Below, piece after piece: positions 11,411 to 22,333 of a DNA stretch of 64,000 nt. The stretch is from contig JANFAH010000015.1 of the NCBI GenBank assembly GCA_024663395.1, positions 434,001 through 498,000 on the forward strand, written 5' to 3'. Position 1 is the stretch's first letter; each line of letters begins with the position of its first letter. This DNA comes from Pisolithus tinctorius (lineage: Eukaryota > Basidiomycota > Agaricomycetes > Boletales > Pisolithaceae). A program made the position numbers and the translations under genes. A model generated the notes under the pieces. It saw only the letters and a program-made list of their open reading frames with translations. It ran no database searches and was not told the origin of the DNA.

Positions 11411-12156
11411 TCTACTGCAATTATCAGCAGGATAACTGGGCCACCTTCTTGCCTTTGGCCAAGTTCATGTATAACAATGCTCTTAGCATGACTACCAGTG
11501 TCTCACCATTCCTCACTAATAAGGGCTACCACCTCACCATCTCAGTGTTCCCAGAGTGTGACCTCACCTCTGCTTGGGCTTGTAATTATGCAGTCAACTT
11601 AGACTCACTGCACCAGTATCTTTGTGAGGAAATGGCCCTCACTCAACAGCACCACCAAGGACCAGCTAATGCTAAATGCATGCTGGCCCCAGACTTCAAG
11701 GTTGGTGACCAAGTCTATGTTAAAGCCAAGTACTTGCAGTCTACTGGGCCTTCCAAAAAGCTCTCAGAGAGAAACCTTGGGCTGTACCCAGTCATAGCTC
11801 AAGCCAGTACCCACTTGTTCACTCTGCACCTACTGGGCTCAATGCATGCAGTACATCCAGTCTTGCATGTCTCCCAACTTGAGCTGGCCATACCTAATAC
11901 CATCCCAAATCAGACTCAGCCACCACACCCACCAGTTCAAGTTGATGGCAAACTAGTGTTTGAGGTAGCAGGAATCCTTGACTCTAAGGTCAACTGGCAT
12001 TGCAAGTGTTGGCTTCAGTACCTAGTCCAAAGAACTGGCTATGAGGGTACATATGAAGAAACTACTTGGGTACTTGCTATGGAGCTAGACAACACATCTG
12101 AACTTGTACAAGAGTTCCATGCCTACTACCCCAGTAAACCTGGCCCTTTTCAGTGA
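11411..12156 (+). pseudogene. gypsy B-1 integrase C-terminus and chromodomain
   Basis: Continues the integrase interrupted at 5682: VYCNYQQDNWATFLP, LAKFMYNNAL, then DQVYVKAKYLQSTGPSKKL, HAVHPVLHVSQLELA and a chromodomain-like end (CWLQYLVQRTGYEGTYEETTW to KPGPFQ stop). The frame is open here. The motif KAKYLQST is the site where X1 is inserted in gypsy B-2. Confidence 0.88.
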
Positions 12157-12221
12157 GGACTGATCTCAACCAGCCTCAGTTCCCTTTCCTCTCTCAGTAT
12201 CTAGTTTCCTCTGATCTCATA

Positions 12222-12558
12222 CACTGCAAGCATTTCACAATTTTTCATGACCAAACATGTTGAAAAAATTGAAGGAAGAGATACCATGTTATAATGGATG
12301 TTTTTGCAGACAAGCTCAAAAAATAATATTTCATTTTCTTTGCCTTCTCCACCAGCAAACATGAATTGACAGTAATTGTCATTAGACTAGAATCTAATGG
12401 TCATTACCATCAATCAATATTTATAGGTGGGACATGCAAAGAAATTAAATTATTACTTCTGGATTTTTTGTTTGAAAACATTTAAAATGACATTGTATCT
12501 CTTCTTTCAATTTTTTTCAACATGTTTTGTCATGAAAAATTGTGAAATGTGTGCAGTG
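12222..12558. mobile_element. CACTA-like MITE (337 bp)
   Basis: Terminal inverted repeats of about 60 bp start CACTGCAAGCATTTCACAAT on the left and CACTGCACACATTTCACAAT on the complement of the right, with a few mismatches. It is flanked by the 3-bp duplication ATA (12219-12221 and 12559-12561). Termini CACTG and a 3-bp TSD fit the CACTA (CMC/EnSpm) superfamily. There is no coding capacity. It sits just behind the pol stop of gypsy B-1. Confidence 0.85.
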
Positions 12559-12674
12559 ATACTTACCTAGTGTCCTTTTCCTCTTCTTTCTGATTTCTTC
12601 ACACTAGTATATAAGACCTATAAGACCAAGACCATAAATGATGATATTGGCAAGGCAAAAAACAAGTTGTTATG

Positions 12675-13568
12675 CTACATGGACTGTTCAGCCTTGGCAC
12701 TGGCCTCATCACCCTCCTCAGCCTCCTCACACCCACCTCTAGCCTCCTCTTGCAACTTGTCAGTGTTGAGCTCAGATGAACCTGAGTCAGAAGGGGTGGC
12801 CAGTAGCCTGTACCACATGACTTGTTGATGATTGCCTCTAGCACATCAGCAACCTGGCCTGAGTTGGCAACCATGACCTCTTGCAGGTTGAAGAGGCCAG
12901 CCATGTTGGTGATTGCATTGGCTATGGCAATCAGGCACTTGAACTGCTCCCTCAGGGTTGAGTTGCCATCCCCAGCCTCCCTTGGCTTGCCCTTGATGAC
13001 CTTGGGCTCATCAATTTCCAACACCCCAGTTGGTTTCATGCTGGCCTTCATCTGCCTTTTCTTGCTAGGCTTGGCCTCAGGTGCCCCCTCATCAATTTTC
13101 CTCTTCTTCCCTTTATCCACCTTCACACTGGTGTTCAAACCAGCCTCCACATCCTTTCCATCCCTGGCCACCTACATTTCTCTTTTGAGAGGTTGCACCA
13201 CACACAGGCAATGTGCTTCTTGTTGCTGTCTACAAGGAACTCACAGACAGTCTTTGCCCAGGTGCAGCAAGTACAGCTGAAAGAGGAGGTTAAAGTGAAA
13301 CACATGTGAGGTAGGGAGGGAACTCACCCAGGGTCCATGACCACCCTTTTTACCTCTGAGCCAGCCTCATCACTGCTGCCAGCTTGGACCCCATTTTCAG
13401 CCTTGAGCTTGCACCTTCACTCAGCCTCCCTGTCCTCCTTGGCCTTCATCATTTCCTCCTCATTGTTGGTGTTGTACTTGATTGCATTGTCCAACACCTG
13501 GGTCCAGTTGATGGTGATCAGCCTCCATTGTTGTTGTTGGGCATGGCAATCAGTCTCATATCAGACAT
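12675..13568 (-). pseudogene. Antisense accessory gene of gypsy B, copy 1 (Zn2Cys6-like)
   Basis: Reads on the strand opposite to gypsy B-1 pol, between pol and the 3' LTR. The N-terminal exon has NNNNGG and TGPRCWTM in a shifted frame (the copy 2 equivalent reads VNWTQVSDDAIQYDTN). An intron near 13280-13333 (GTGAGT..TTTCAG) follows. Exon 2 has the cluster CTCCTWAKTVCEF, IACVWCNLSKEKC (CX2CX6CX12CX2CX6C), then GVLEIDEPKV and a helical C-terminus. Broken by TGA at 13417-13419 (Arg expected) and a frameshift near SCGTGYW. Homologue: 19480-22333. Known Zn2Cys6 domains bind DNA in fungal transcription factors; function here is inferred only from the pattern. Confidence 0.75.
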
Positions 13569-13656
13569 GATGAGCAGAATGTGAATGAAAGAGAGAAGAG
13601 GACTTAGCAAAGCCAGGACTCTCAAATTTTTCTAACTCAGCTGCAATTTGGACTCA

Positions 13657-14179
13657 TGTCAAGTTCAGGGTGTCCGGGTTGAGGCTGGACTGGAGACCAA
13701 AGTGGGCACAAGGCCAAGGGGTCAGGATCAGGAGGGGAGTCAAAGATACAGATGGTTGGACTGATTGGACTTAGCAACTGAGGCTACAGCACTATTCCCT
13801 TGTGTGGGTCTCAGTCTGAGTCTGAGGCCAAGACAGGGTTATCAGAGTTAACTTTGTTGATTTCAGACTGAGGGGTACAGGCTGAATATCTACAAGTTTA
13901 TATACTAAAGTAATTATAGTATGGAGACTGGTAATGCTGGTCTTGCAAGGATTGCTAAGACAATTGGTAAGGCAAGTATTAGTAATGCATGACTAAGGTA
14001 ACAGAGACTGGGACAGGTAGACTGGGGACAGGACCGGGCAGGACCTAACTGAAATGAAACACACTGCAAAGCAGTGCTTACTGTGCTAGACCAACTGGAG
14101 ATGTGGGACTGGTGAGGCCAAGGCCGGACTGAGTGAGCACGAGGCTGAGTCCAGCCAGGGTCGAGGCATGACTATGACA
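13657..14179 (-). repeat. 3' LTR of gypsy B-2 (523 bp)
   Basis: On the plus strand it runs TGTCAAGTTCAGG to GACTATGACA and aligns over its full length with 52437-52959. It is followed by GTATCCCCC, the complement of the polypurine tract. The outer flank is the TSD ACTCA. Confidence 0.93.
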
Positions 14180-14244
14180 GTATCCCCCTCACAGGGGTGC
14201 CGGACTGAGTGAGCACGAGGCTGAGTCCAGCCAGGGTTGAGGCA
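14180..14244. other. Partial tandem duplication of the LTR edge
   Basis: After the polypurine complement, 14201-14244 repeats LTR sequence 14119-14163 (GGACTGAGTGAGCACGAGGC), ending at GGCA where gypsy A-2 begins. A segment of LTR end plus polypurine tract has been duplicated in tandem and the second copy is cut by gypsy A-2. Confidence 0.7.
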
Positions 14245-14638
14245 TGTGACAAGACCTAAACAACAGGGTTTGTTGTAGGCTCGCACCAAGAACCAACAGA
14301 AGAAAGAAAAGAGACAAAGGAGGAGACGGTTTAGAAGCAGACGCCTTTAGGACTCGAAGACCCAAATGAACTAGCTTAGAGCTAGTTGGGCGATTGAGTG
14401 ACGGTACTTATACTAAGGTACATGAGGTAACGGTGAGGCATACATGAGGTCCATGACATCATGGTGATGTCATGATGATATCATAGTGGAGCGGAACGTA
14501 CTAGAAGGAGAAAGCATGGTAAAGGCGAGGCGAGGTCTAGGCTGGAGTCCGGACCGAGACCAAGAGATAAGATAAGATGAGAAGATTAGATAAGACAAAA
14601 AGGAAAAGAAAAGAAAGAAAAGAGTACGTATCGTAACA
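14245..14638 (-). repeat. 3' LTR of gypsy A-2 (394 bp)
   Basis: On the plus strand TGTGACAAGACC to CGTATCGTAACA. It contains the same TATA-like region and the 11-base self-primer segment (as TGAACTAGCTT on the plus strand near 14369). Confidence 0.93.
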
Positions 14639-14649
14639 CTATCCCCTCC

Positions 14650-17600
14650 TTAGAAATCGACTTCCAGGCAATTGAAGGTCGGGACAGTGTCAGTGAAGTT
14701 CTCTAGGGGATGGAAGAGGGAGGAGAAGAGGGAGGAGTCCATGCCACAGAGTTCTCGAGGAGCAGAAGGATTGCGACGATGGAAGTCCCTGATAGCACCA
14801 GGGGCAGACCTCAAAGTGGACTCGGGTTCCCAAGTGCGATCTTCATTGTGATACCCCTTCCAATGGACGAGGTACTCAAGCCTGTTCCTTTTCAGGCGAG
14901 AATCAGCGATATAGTCCACCTCAAACTCCTCATCGCCTTCGTGTCCCACCACCGGTCCCAGGCAAGCGACAGTTTGTCCTTCCAAAGGGCCTTTGTAGGG
15001 CTTGGCCCGAGAAACGTTAACAACCGGGTGGATTTTGAGGGTCTTAGGAAGTTTCAACTCTACTGCATTGGGTTTGAGTGAAACAACCTTGTAAGGGCCA
15101 ATCCATTGTTCTGTGAGTTTCCTGGAAGGACGGCCAGAGAGAGAGATGCGGGAGGTTTCCAGCCAAACCATGTCACCAACCGAGTAGGAGGGGGCGTCAG
15201 AGCGAGACACATCTGCAGACACTTTCATCCGTTCTGCAGCTTTGTCTAAGGCCTTCTTTGTGTCTTCTAAAACCTTAGCGAGGTCGACAGCGTGATCTGT
15301 GGCTGCTTCTGCCTTGGAAAGGAAGGGTTCCCCGCCCATTCTGGGGGTGTAGGAACGAGTAACCGAGAAGGGAGTTTTGCCAGTAGACTCCTGTCGCTTG
15401 TTATTATAGGAAAACTGGGCGACCTTGAGCCAAGAAGGCCAAGAATCCTGCTGGTCGTTGACAAAGAGATGGAGATACTGCTGCAGATCCTGGTTAAGAC
15501 GTTCTGTCTGGCCATCTGTCTGAGGATGGAAGGTGGTGGAGAGTTTGGGTTTGACCTCAAGCATTTTACAGAGTTCCACAGTGAACGCGCTAGTAAACTG
15601 GGGACCACGATCGGAGATGACAGAGGAAGGGAGTCCATGCTGGGTCCACACATGGTCACGGAAGAGTTCAGCTGTCTGTAACGAGGAAACCTCCTTTGTA
15701 GTGGGGGCAAAGACCACCTCCTTCGAAAACCTGTCTACCACCACCATGACATTATCGAGGCCCTGTGCCTTAGGTAACTCCATGAAGTCAATCGAGATGT
15801 TGGTCCAGGGGCATTCTGGAACAGGGTTTGGAAGGAGTTTTCCTGCAGGAGGGGTTCTAGAGCTCTTAGCCATCTGGCAACGATGACATGCTGAGATGTA
15901 GTCTCTAACAGTGGCTGTCATTCCCGGCCAGACATAGTTACGGGAAACGAGTTCCAGGGTCTTCTTCCAACCAGGGTGTCCTGCGACCGGGATGTCATGA
16001 TGTTTTTCGAGGCAGTGCATCCTGACAGCGGGTGGGACATAAACCTTCCCCTGACAGATGTACAGTCCCTCTGTGAGGACAGAACCTTCTGGTTGTGGCG
16101 TTACTGAGGAGGCGGACTGCAGGGCAACGATGAGATCAGTGTCCTCTCCCACTATCAAGGTAGTTGCCACTCTGGAGGGATTGAGCAACGTGACCCCTTG
16201 ATTATCTGACCCTTTTGGCTCGTGATCCTCTCTCCTAGAAAGGGCGTCAGCCTTAGCCATTGAAGGCCCGGGCTTGTACACCAGCTTGTAGTTGAAGCGA
16301 GAGAGGTACTGGGCCCAGTGTGCCTGGCGACAGTCCAGGTTTTGCGCTTTCATGAAATACTGGAGATTTGCATGATCAGTCCAGATTTCAAACTGATAAG
16401 GGGTGGCCCTGAGGTAGTGTCGCCACGTTTCCAGAGCACGAATTATGGCTAACATTTCCTTGTCAAAGACCTGATAGTTTCGTTTGGGAGGAGACATGGA
16501 ATGGGAGTAGAAGGCGACAGGTCGCCAGAGGTCATCTTCACATTTCACGGAGAGGACAGCACCAGTGGCAAAGTCAGAAGCATTGGTCTCTAGATGGAAC
16601 TCCTTGTCCTGATCCAGGAATGCAAGGACAGGGGCGGTGGTAAAGGCGAGTTTCAAAGCGTCGAAGGCCTGCTGTTCTCGGGGTCCCCAGGTCCAGAGTT
16701 GATCCTTTTTTGTGAGGTCATTGAGGGGGTGAGCGATTTGTGCAAAGTCTTTGATGAAGCGACAATAGAAGTTCGCTAACCCCAAGAAAGCCCGTACCGA
16801 GCAGACTTTCGTAGGGGCCGGCCACCCGGTAATGGCCTTGACCTTACTTTCATCCATACTGACCCCTTCAGTTCCCACTACCATGCCCAGGAACTCCACC
16901 TGTTTTTGCTTAAAGAAGCACTTCTCTGGTTTGACAAAGAGGTCGTTCTCTTCTAGCCTCCTCAACACCTCCAAGACTATCCTGTCGTGTTCCTTTTCGT
17001 CATCCGTTTTTGTGAAGATCATCAGATCGTCGATATAGACCACAAGGACGTCCTCCATGTCGCCGAAGATGTCATTCATCATGTTTTGGAAGGTAGATGG
17101 CGAGTTACAGAGGCCAAAGTACATGACCAGTGGTTCATAAGCGCCTTTATGAGTTACAAAGGTGGCCTTCCACTCATCTCCTTCCTTGACACGAACATTG
17201 TTGTATCCCCATCGGAGGTCCATCTTGGTGAAGAGCTTGCAGTCCTTGAGTTTATCGATGAGCTGAGAGATGAGAGGGAGAGGGTACACGTTTTTAACCG
17301 TGTGTTTGTTGAGGTACTGGTAATCCTGCACCATATGCTTCTTCCCATCTTTCTTTGGAACAAAGAAAACAGGGGAGGTCTGGGGTGACTTCGAGGGACG
17401 GACATAGCCTTTATGCAGTTGGTCCTCAAGGAAGTCCGACACCTCCTTTTGTTCTTCCACAGAAAGCGGGATGAGACAACCGCGTTTGGGAGAGAAGGTT
17501 TCTTTGAGGTCGATGGCATGGTCCCATGGTTTACGAAGCGGCATCCTTTCCGACTCCTCTTTTGAGAACACCTTTAGGTACTGGTGGTACTCCTTCGGGA

Positions 17601-18350
17601 CGAGTTCTTCAGTAGTGCCAGCTCGGACCCTGGTGGAACGGAGCTTTGGGTAGAGGTACTCCATGTCCTGTGCCTCTTGTTCTTCAGCTACTCTTTCTGC
17701 TCTCGTCCTTGGAGCTAGGTCATGACACTCTCGAGGACATCAGGACAACTTCACCTGCTTGGTTTCCCAACACACCTCTGGGTTGTGTTTTCGTAACCAG
17801 GTGTAGCCAAGTATGAGGGGATGCGTGCCGAGCGTAGTGACCTGGGCCCAGACAGACTCCCAGTGTCCTTGGTAGTTCATAACAAGAGAGGCGACATGTG
17901 TGATGTTGCCTGCCACGTTAGGAGTCCCATCAACATTGAGAACAGCAATGGGTCGTCCAAGTTTGACTAGTGGAACGTCATGTTCATCAGCCCATTTCTT
18001 GTCCAAGAAGGTATCGTTGGCTCCTGAATCCACCAACGCTTTCACACTCCATTTCTTCTCTCGTCCTTCCAACACTACTTCCAACTCCAACTCGGCCTTT
18101 GGATCTGCTGTCCTTATTTTCGGGGTTTCTTTCATTTTCTGGATAGGCGTATTTTTATTTTTATCGCAAGAGGAATTAAGCACCGATAGTTTTACATCTG
18201 CAGCCGCGCCCACTGGGGTCGCCTCTTCAGATGGTACAGTAGTCTCCAAGTTAAATATATCCTGCTCGGTAGAGAAATCGTCAACGCCTAAGACAGAAAA
18301 CTTATTGTAAACGTAGCCAGTGGAGACCCAATCCTCTACTGGCCGAACTC
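14650..18350 (-). pseudogene. gypsy A-2 pol, almost intact
   Basis: From the frameshift site (18351-18357) the pol frame runs VEDWVSTGYVYNKFSVLG, protease with LVDSGANDTFLD, then one stop (TGA at about 17740, KLS stop CPRECH, from CGA) and 1004 residues without interruption. RT has YIDD at about residue 210 of that stretch, RNase H has ETNASDFATG, and the integrase HHCC finger reads HCLEKHH..CHRCQM. The DDE core has NISIDFME, SDRGPQF and TERLNQ, and there is a C-terminal chromodomain (RLEYLVHWKGY, TWEPES). All catalytic residues of RT and integrase are present. This copy shows what the family encodes; only the stop and the missing 5' end disable it. Confidence 0.93.
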
Positions 18351-18357
18351 TTTTCCC
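18316..18357 (-). promoter_or_regulatory. -1 frameshift signal of gypsy A-2
   Basis: On the minus strand GGGAAAA (18351-18357), 7-base spacer GAGTTCG, then GCCAGTAGAG pairing with CTCCACTGGC around an 8-base loop that differs from copy 1. The gag stop (18336-18338) lies in the stem. Conservation of heptamer, spacer and stem between the copies supports function. Confidence 0.75.
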
Positions 18358-19340
18358 TGACCCTTCATTTCGTTGATCTGCTTATCGTAGAAGAAGGCCT
18401 GCATTTCTTCGAATGACATCTGATGGAGGGCGGTTTCCTGCGCCTCCTGGGTTACCTCCCGTATGTTGGGCTTAGCGGGGCCCTTTCCTTTAGCACGAGG
18501 ACAATCATGTTTGTAATGATTTCCCTGGCAGTCGAAGCACTTGATGTGAGAGGGGACGGGATGAGGGGGGAAGCGAGCAGTGCCAATTTCCATAGGGGCA
18601 CCATGGCTGGGTTGAGTACCGGTGGGGGTGAAGCGGGAGGAGTACAAAGGGCAGTTATAGGAAGAGCGGGGAGCGGGTTCATTGGGATAGTGATTGTATA
18701 GAAGTTTAAAGCGGTCCCTAGCTAGGGCAGCCTCACGGAAGGCAACGGTCATCTGGAGGTAGTCGCCCTGCATATATCCCCTCCTTAGAGCTTCCTTTAC
18801 AATGGCAGGGTGAACGGCATTCTCCAGAAGGAAGCCGGCGGTTTCGTCAGTGACTCGTCCTTGAACTTTTAGGGATTCGAACTTTGCATAGAACTCTTCA
18901 TAGCGAGAGTTTCCTTGGCGCATTGTGCGCATCTGTGCTTTGGCCTACTCAACATCCGTCTGAGGGGCAAAGAACCTATCAATGTCTTCGATCATCTCGG
19001 CCGTGTCAGGCCATACTCCAGTAATGATGGTGAGGGAGAACTTGGCCTGGGCAAACCTTCCTGCCACAGGGCCTGTCATGCAGGACCACACCGCGGTACA
19101 CTTATCTTGGGCAGTCGGTAGGGCGGTCCTATTTTGCGCAACCCATACCTTCATCTTCACCCACCATTCTGAGAACTTGGCATGGTCACCGGCGTACTGA
19201 CCCGGGTCGGCCATTACTTCTATCCTCCTTTGAATAACATCTGCGGGGAGGGCATTCCATTGTTCTCTCTGTACCTCAATGGCCATGATCGTTCCTCGAG
19301 CATCCCTTAGCTCATTGTTTAGTCTGTAGTTTTCGTCGCG
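18336..19340 (-). pseudogene. gypsy A-2 gag, 5' truncated
   Basis: Reads from ELRDARGTIMAIEVQREQWN through the capsid part (EWWVKMKVWVAQNRTALPTAQ, MTGPVAGRFAQAKF, ITGVWPDTAEMIEDIDRFF) to the zinc knuckle CFDCQGNHYKHDC and a C-terminal EEMQAFFYDKQINEMKGQG. One in-frame TAG at about 18943 stands where copy 1 has TGG (Trp), a G to A change. The 38 residues after VAQNR are lost from copy 1. The gag N-terminus is removed by the deletion at 19362. Confidence 0.88.
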
Positions 19341-19362
19341 AAGACCGTTGAGGAGGTCGCGG

Positions 19363-19479
19363 ACCTCTTAGGGGTCAAACCCATGAGACCCCTGTGAGGG
19401 TGGCAGGCTGAGTTCGAAAAACTGATACTTGTAGGCCACTAAGCCCTTTGTGTCTTTCTTTCTCATCCTATTCATCATG
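19363..19479 (-). other. Pre-LTR segment of gypsy B-2
   Basis: On the minus strand: GAACTCAGCCTGCCACCC, CAGGGGTCTCATGGG, CCCCTAAGAGG. It aligns with 52960-53010 of gypsy B-1 and so places the antisense gene inside the retrotransposon. The polypurine tract itself is cut by the junction with gypsy A-2. Confidence 0.8.
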
Positions 19480-19764
19480 TCCAAATCAAGGCCGATCAGC
19501 ATGACTGGCAACAACAACAAAGGCCAGGTTATTGTCAACTGGACCCAGGTATCAGACGATGCTATCCAATATGACACCAACAAGGAGGAGGAGGTGATGA
19601 GGGTGAAGGCGAAGGAGAGGAAGAGAAGAAAGGCAGCTGAACAAGCCCAGCAGGAGGAGCAGGCATGGCTGGAGGTTGAGAGAGCAGAGAGGGAGAGAGT
19701 CAAGGCTGAGAGGGCAGTGTGGGAGGCCAAGGAGGAGAGGGCACATGAGGAGGAGGAGAAGTGC

Positions 19765-21587
19765 TGTCACACACCAAAGGTGTTTGGTGAGGTGGACATG
19801 GATGCAGCTGATGAATGGAGATGAAGACTGTAGCCCTCATGCGAAGAAGGACAGCCAGAAATGTCAGCAGTCATCCCTCACACAAGAATGAGTCATCAAT
19901 GCCAAAGAAAAGAAAGGAGAAAGCGAGTTAAGCACTGGTTAAAATTCTTAAGTGCCCATGTACAGCATTCCGGTTTTTGACACATCTCTGCCATTTCTGC
20001 AGATACTGAAACCATTCCCACACTCGCTTGTAGTGCTCAGCCATGCGATCCTACCTTCCAAAATTGGAAAGGATTTGCACACTCCACACATTTCTACAGC
20101 ACTCCCTCCAAAAGACGCTCATTTTGCTAATTCTTCTGATATGGCTGCCTTCACATCAATCATTTCAATCATTTCGCTTGTCCCCTTTGCTAGGGACCAT
20201 GGCTACATATATCTACCAGGAGTTCCTACCAGCTTCCATCCTGAAGTGTCCTGGTACATCCCATCCTCATCTGCCCCCTCCCAGCCCATCCAGCTCGGAC
20301 AGCACATTCTTTTTGTCAGTATGACCTCTAGGAGGATGTTCTTTGGTCACCTCAGGTCTGTCATTTGCTTGGAAAGGTCTTATGTGGTCGTTTCAGTCTA
20401 TCCAGTCCAAGAAGCATATGGATCCTTCCTCCCTGCTCCCTGCAATGTCTTCATACCAGTCTCGTCCATCATTCTTCCAAAGCTGCAACAGCTACAGTAT
20501 AATCCACTGTTCTCCACTCTCCCTGATCACATCCATGATGAGTATGATGCACATCTTGCCTCCTTGTTGCAAGATACAGCAGAAGACGCTCCCCCTTCAT
20601 CCTCTCCTCCAACAGAGCCTTATTCATGAAGTATCTATTTGCTTCACTGAGAGGATGGTTTGGGGGGGAAAGTTGCAATCCCCTATGCTCCTGTCACCCC
20701 ACAGACCCCCAAAGCTTGACCCCTGTTGACATCTGACTCACCCTGTCTGCTTTTGGATGTACTATATCAGCATCAGATCAGTGCTGCCTCTCTGTCATCC
20801 CACTTTGGCCCAAAGGAGATCTCTTTGAGATGTGACATGCACAGCCTCCCCCTAATGCAATTCCAGTGCGCTTTCCCAGTTTCTGACTTTACTTGACTCA
20901 TACTTTGACATCCTGACTGTCTTTGACTCACTTATTGCCAATACTTACCAATCTTTTGGCCTTGCTTACTGATTCTTCACTTTTTGGCTTACTTATCCTT
21001 ACCAATGCTCACCAATGCTTTCTAAGACAATTACCCACTGCTTACATTCCTTACTCATCAGTTACCAATCACTTACCAAGTGTTTGCACCTTGTTTTCCA
21101 TAGGCAACGCCCCTGTACTGTATATAATCACTGTACTTAGATAGCTAAAAAAAAAGAAGACATCAGAGAGCCCCTCTTGCTTGCATTTTATCATCTCTCA
21201 GTAATTCATTCAGCAGCTTCGATAGTTGAGACTTTATTAAGGGTCTAACCATCATCTACTTCACTTATCATCATCTATCATCAATATACTTCACTCCAAG
21301 CCCTTCCTGAGCTCAGTGCAGCCTAGGACATCGAATTAAGTCATCATCCATCCATCTGTAGGCTGACAGCAGTCTACCCCATCGCAATCTATTGCATTCT
21401 TGCTCCCTCTTCATCAGGAGCACCCCCAACCCTCAGCACTCATCTTTGAGTGTTGTACTTCACAAATACCCTCCCAAATCAAAGGTTCCACCATCTGGGT
21501 ACCACATAGGCACACCACCACTCGCTCTTTTTGTCTTTTGTGTTGGTTTTGGTTGGTTTCCACCACTGAACCACACTTTGACTCACA
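19765..21587 (+). mobile_element. Element X, copy 2 (1.8-kb LTR-like unit)
   Basis: Ends TGTCACACACC and TTTGACTCACA. Flanks are GTGC (19761-19764) and GCAC (21588-21591), explained as two decay products of a 4-bp TSD GCGC. Like an LTR it has TG..CA ends, a late TATA-like box (CTGTATATAATCACTG near 21118) and pyrimidine-rich sequence after it. No internal retrotransposon domain is present, so it is best read as a large solo LTR, or alternatively as an unknown short element. Two further copies: X1 (22925-47751) and X3 (28342-30186). Confidence 0.85.
19958..20629 (+). CDS. Conserved protein encoded by element X (copy X2)
   Basis: A 223-residue frame starting MYSIPVFDTSLPFLQ, the start shared with X1 and X3 (MYGIPVF). 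Conserved blocks in all three copies: DHGYIYLPGVPTSF, VSMTSRRMFFGHLRS, YGSFLPAPCNVFIPVSSIILP and HDEYDAHLASLLQD, followed by a Ser/Pro-rich end. No known domain, signal peptide or membrane segment is recognised. At QQLQ (copy X2) the ancestral codon was CGA, still Arg in X3 and a stop in X1. The function is unknown; conservation across copies suggests it was translated at some time. Confidence 0.55.
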   Translation: MYSIPVFDTSLPFLQILKPFPHSLVVLSHAILPSKIGKDLHTPHISTALPPKDAHFANSSDMAAFTSIISIISLVPFARDHGYIYLPGVPTSFHPEVSWYIPSSSAPSQPIQLGQHILFVSMTSRRMFFGHLRSVICLERSYVVVSVYPVQEAYGSFLPAPCNVFIPVSSIILPKLQQLQYNPLFSTLPDHIHDEYDAHLASLLQDTAEDAPPSSSPPTEPYS

Positions 21588-22333
21588 GCACAAGGCCAAG
21601 GCCAGGAAGAGCAGTGAGGCTGGGGCCAGTGGTAATGAGACTGGCAAGGTCAGGAAGGTGGTTATGGACCCCAGGTGAGTACTTTTCTAACTTTGTGCAC
21701 ATCCCTCCTAACAATGCTTTTAGTTGTACCCACTGCACCTGGGCCAAAATCGTCTGTGAATTTGTCATAGATGGCAACAAGAAGCACATCACATGTGTGC
21801 AATGCAACCAATTGAAAGGCAAGTGTTGCTGGCCCGGGGATGGGAAGGATGCCAAGGCCAGTCCCAAGGTCAAGGCCAACAAAGGGAAGAAGAGGAAGCC
21901 TGATGATGAGATGCCTGAGCCCAGGCCAAGCCAGAAGAAGTGGGCGAAATCGAAAGTGGTTGAGGTGTTGGAGATCGATGAGCCTGAGGCTGGCAGGAAC
22001 AGGGCTGGGAAGGCCAGTGTGGCAATGTCCTTGGGCTTGGAAGAGAAGCTCAAACGACTTATCAACACCATGGGAATGATTGCCAACAACTTGGCAGGCC
22101 TCTTCGAACTCCAAGAGGCTGTGGTTGAGAACTCAAGCCGCATCGCCGATGCCCTCGAGTCGCTACTCAATGAATCATACAGCTTTGGAATGGCAGTGTC
22201 CCCCTCGGATTCAGGCTCATCTGAGCTCGACTCCAATGAACTGTGCGAGGAGGCTGAGTGGCTGAAAGCCCATGGTGAGGACAAAGAGGAGGGGACCGAG
22301 GGGGAGGATGAGACCATGGCCAAGGCCAAGTAG

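Larger units (their letters stand above)
14245..19362 (-). mobile_element. Chromodomain gypsy element, copy 2 (gypsy A-2), 5' truncated
   Basis: Minus-strand copy with 3' LTR 14245-14638, polypurine tract, nearly intact pol and gag. The 5' LTR and gag start are missing: homology with copy 1 stops near 19362, where the sequence passes directly into the pre-LTR segment of gypsy B-2 (CCTCTTAGGGGTCAAACCC). A deletion has therefore removed the 5' end of this element together with the end of the gypsy B LTR it had entered. CpGs are well preserved, so it is young. Confidence 0.9.
19480..22333 (+). pseudogene. Antisense accessory gene of gypsy B, copy 2 (Zn2Cys6-like), split by X2
   Basis: Exon 1 starts MSKSRPISMTGNNNKGQ and continues VIVNWTQVSDDAIQYDTN into a long charged coiled coil (EEEVMRVKAKERKRRKAAEQ). 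It is split by X2 after EEEEK, then resumes KAKARKSSEAG to VVMDPS. The intron at about 21675-21722 begins GTGAGT. Exon 2 has the cluster CTHCTWAKIVCEF, ITCVQCNQLKGKC (CX2CX6CX12CX2CX6C, the exact Zn2Cys6 spacing), basic stretch GKKRKPDDE, VVEVLEIDEPEA, a helical region (LINTMGMIANNLAGLFELQE) and an acidic end. Without X2 the frame closes across the site (EEEK-R-KAKAR). No other stop is seen. It lies antisense to gypsy B-2 pol, whose stop is 170 bp away. Confidence 0.8.

Noticed and set aside
16987..17388. Plus-strand frames antisense to gypsy A-2 pol
   Set aside because: They mirror the RT coding sequence and have no independent support.
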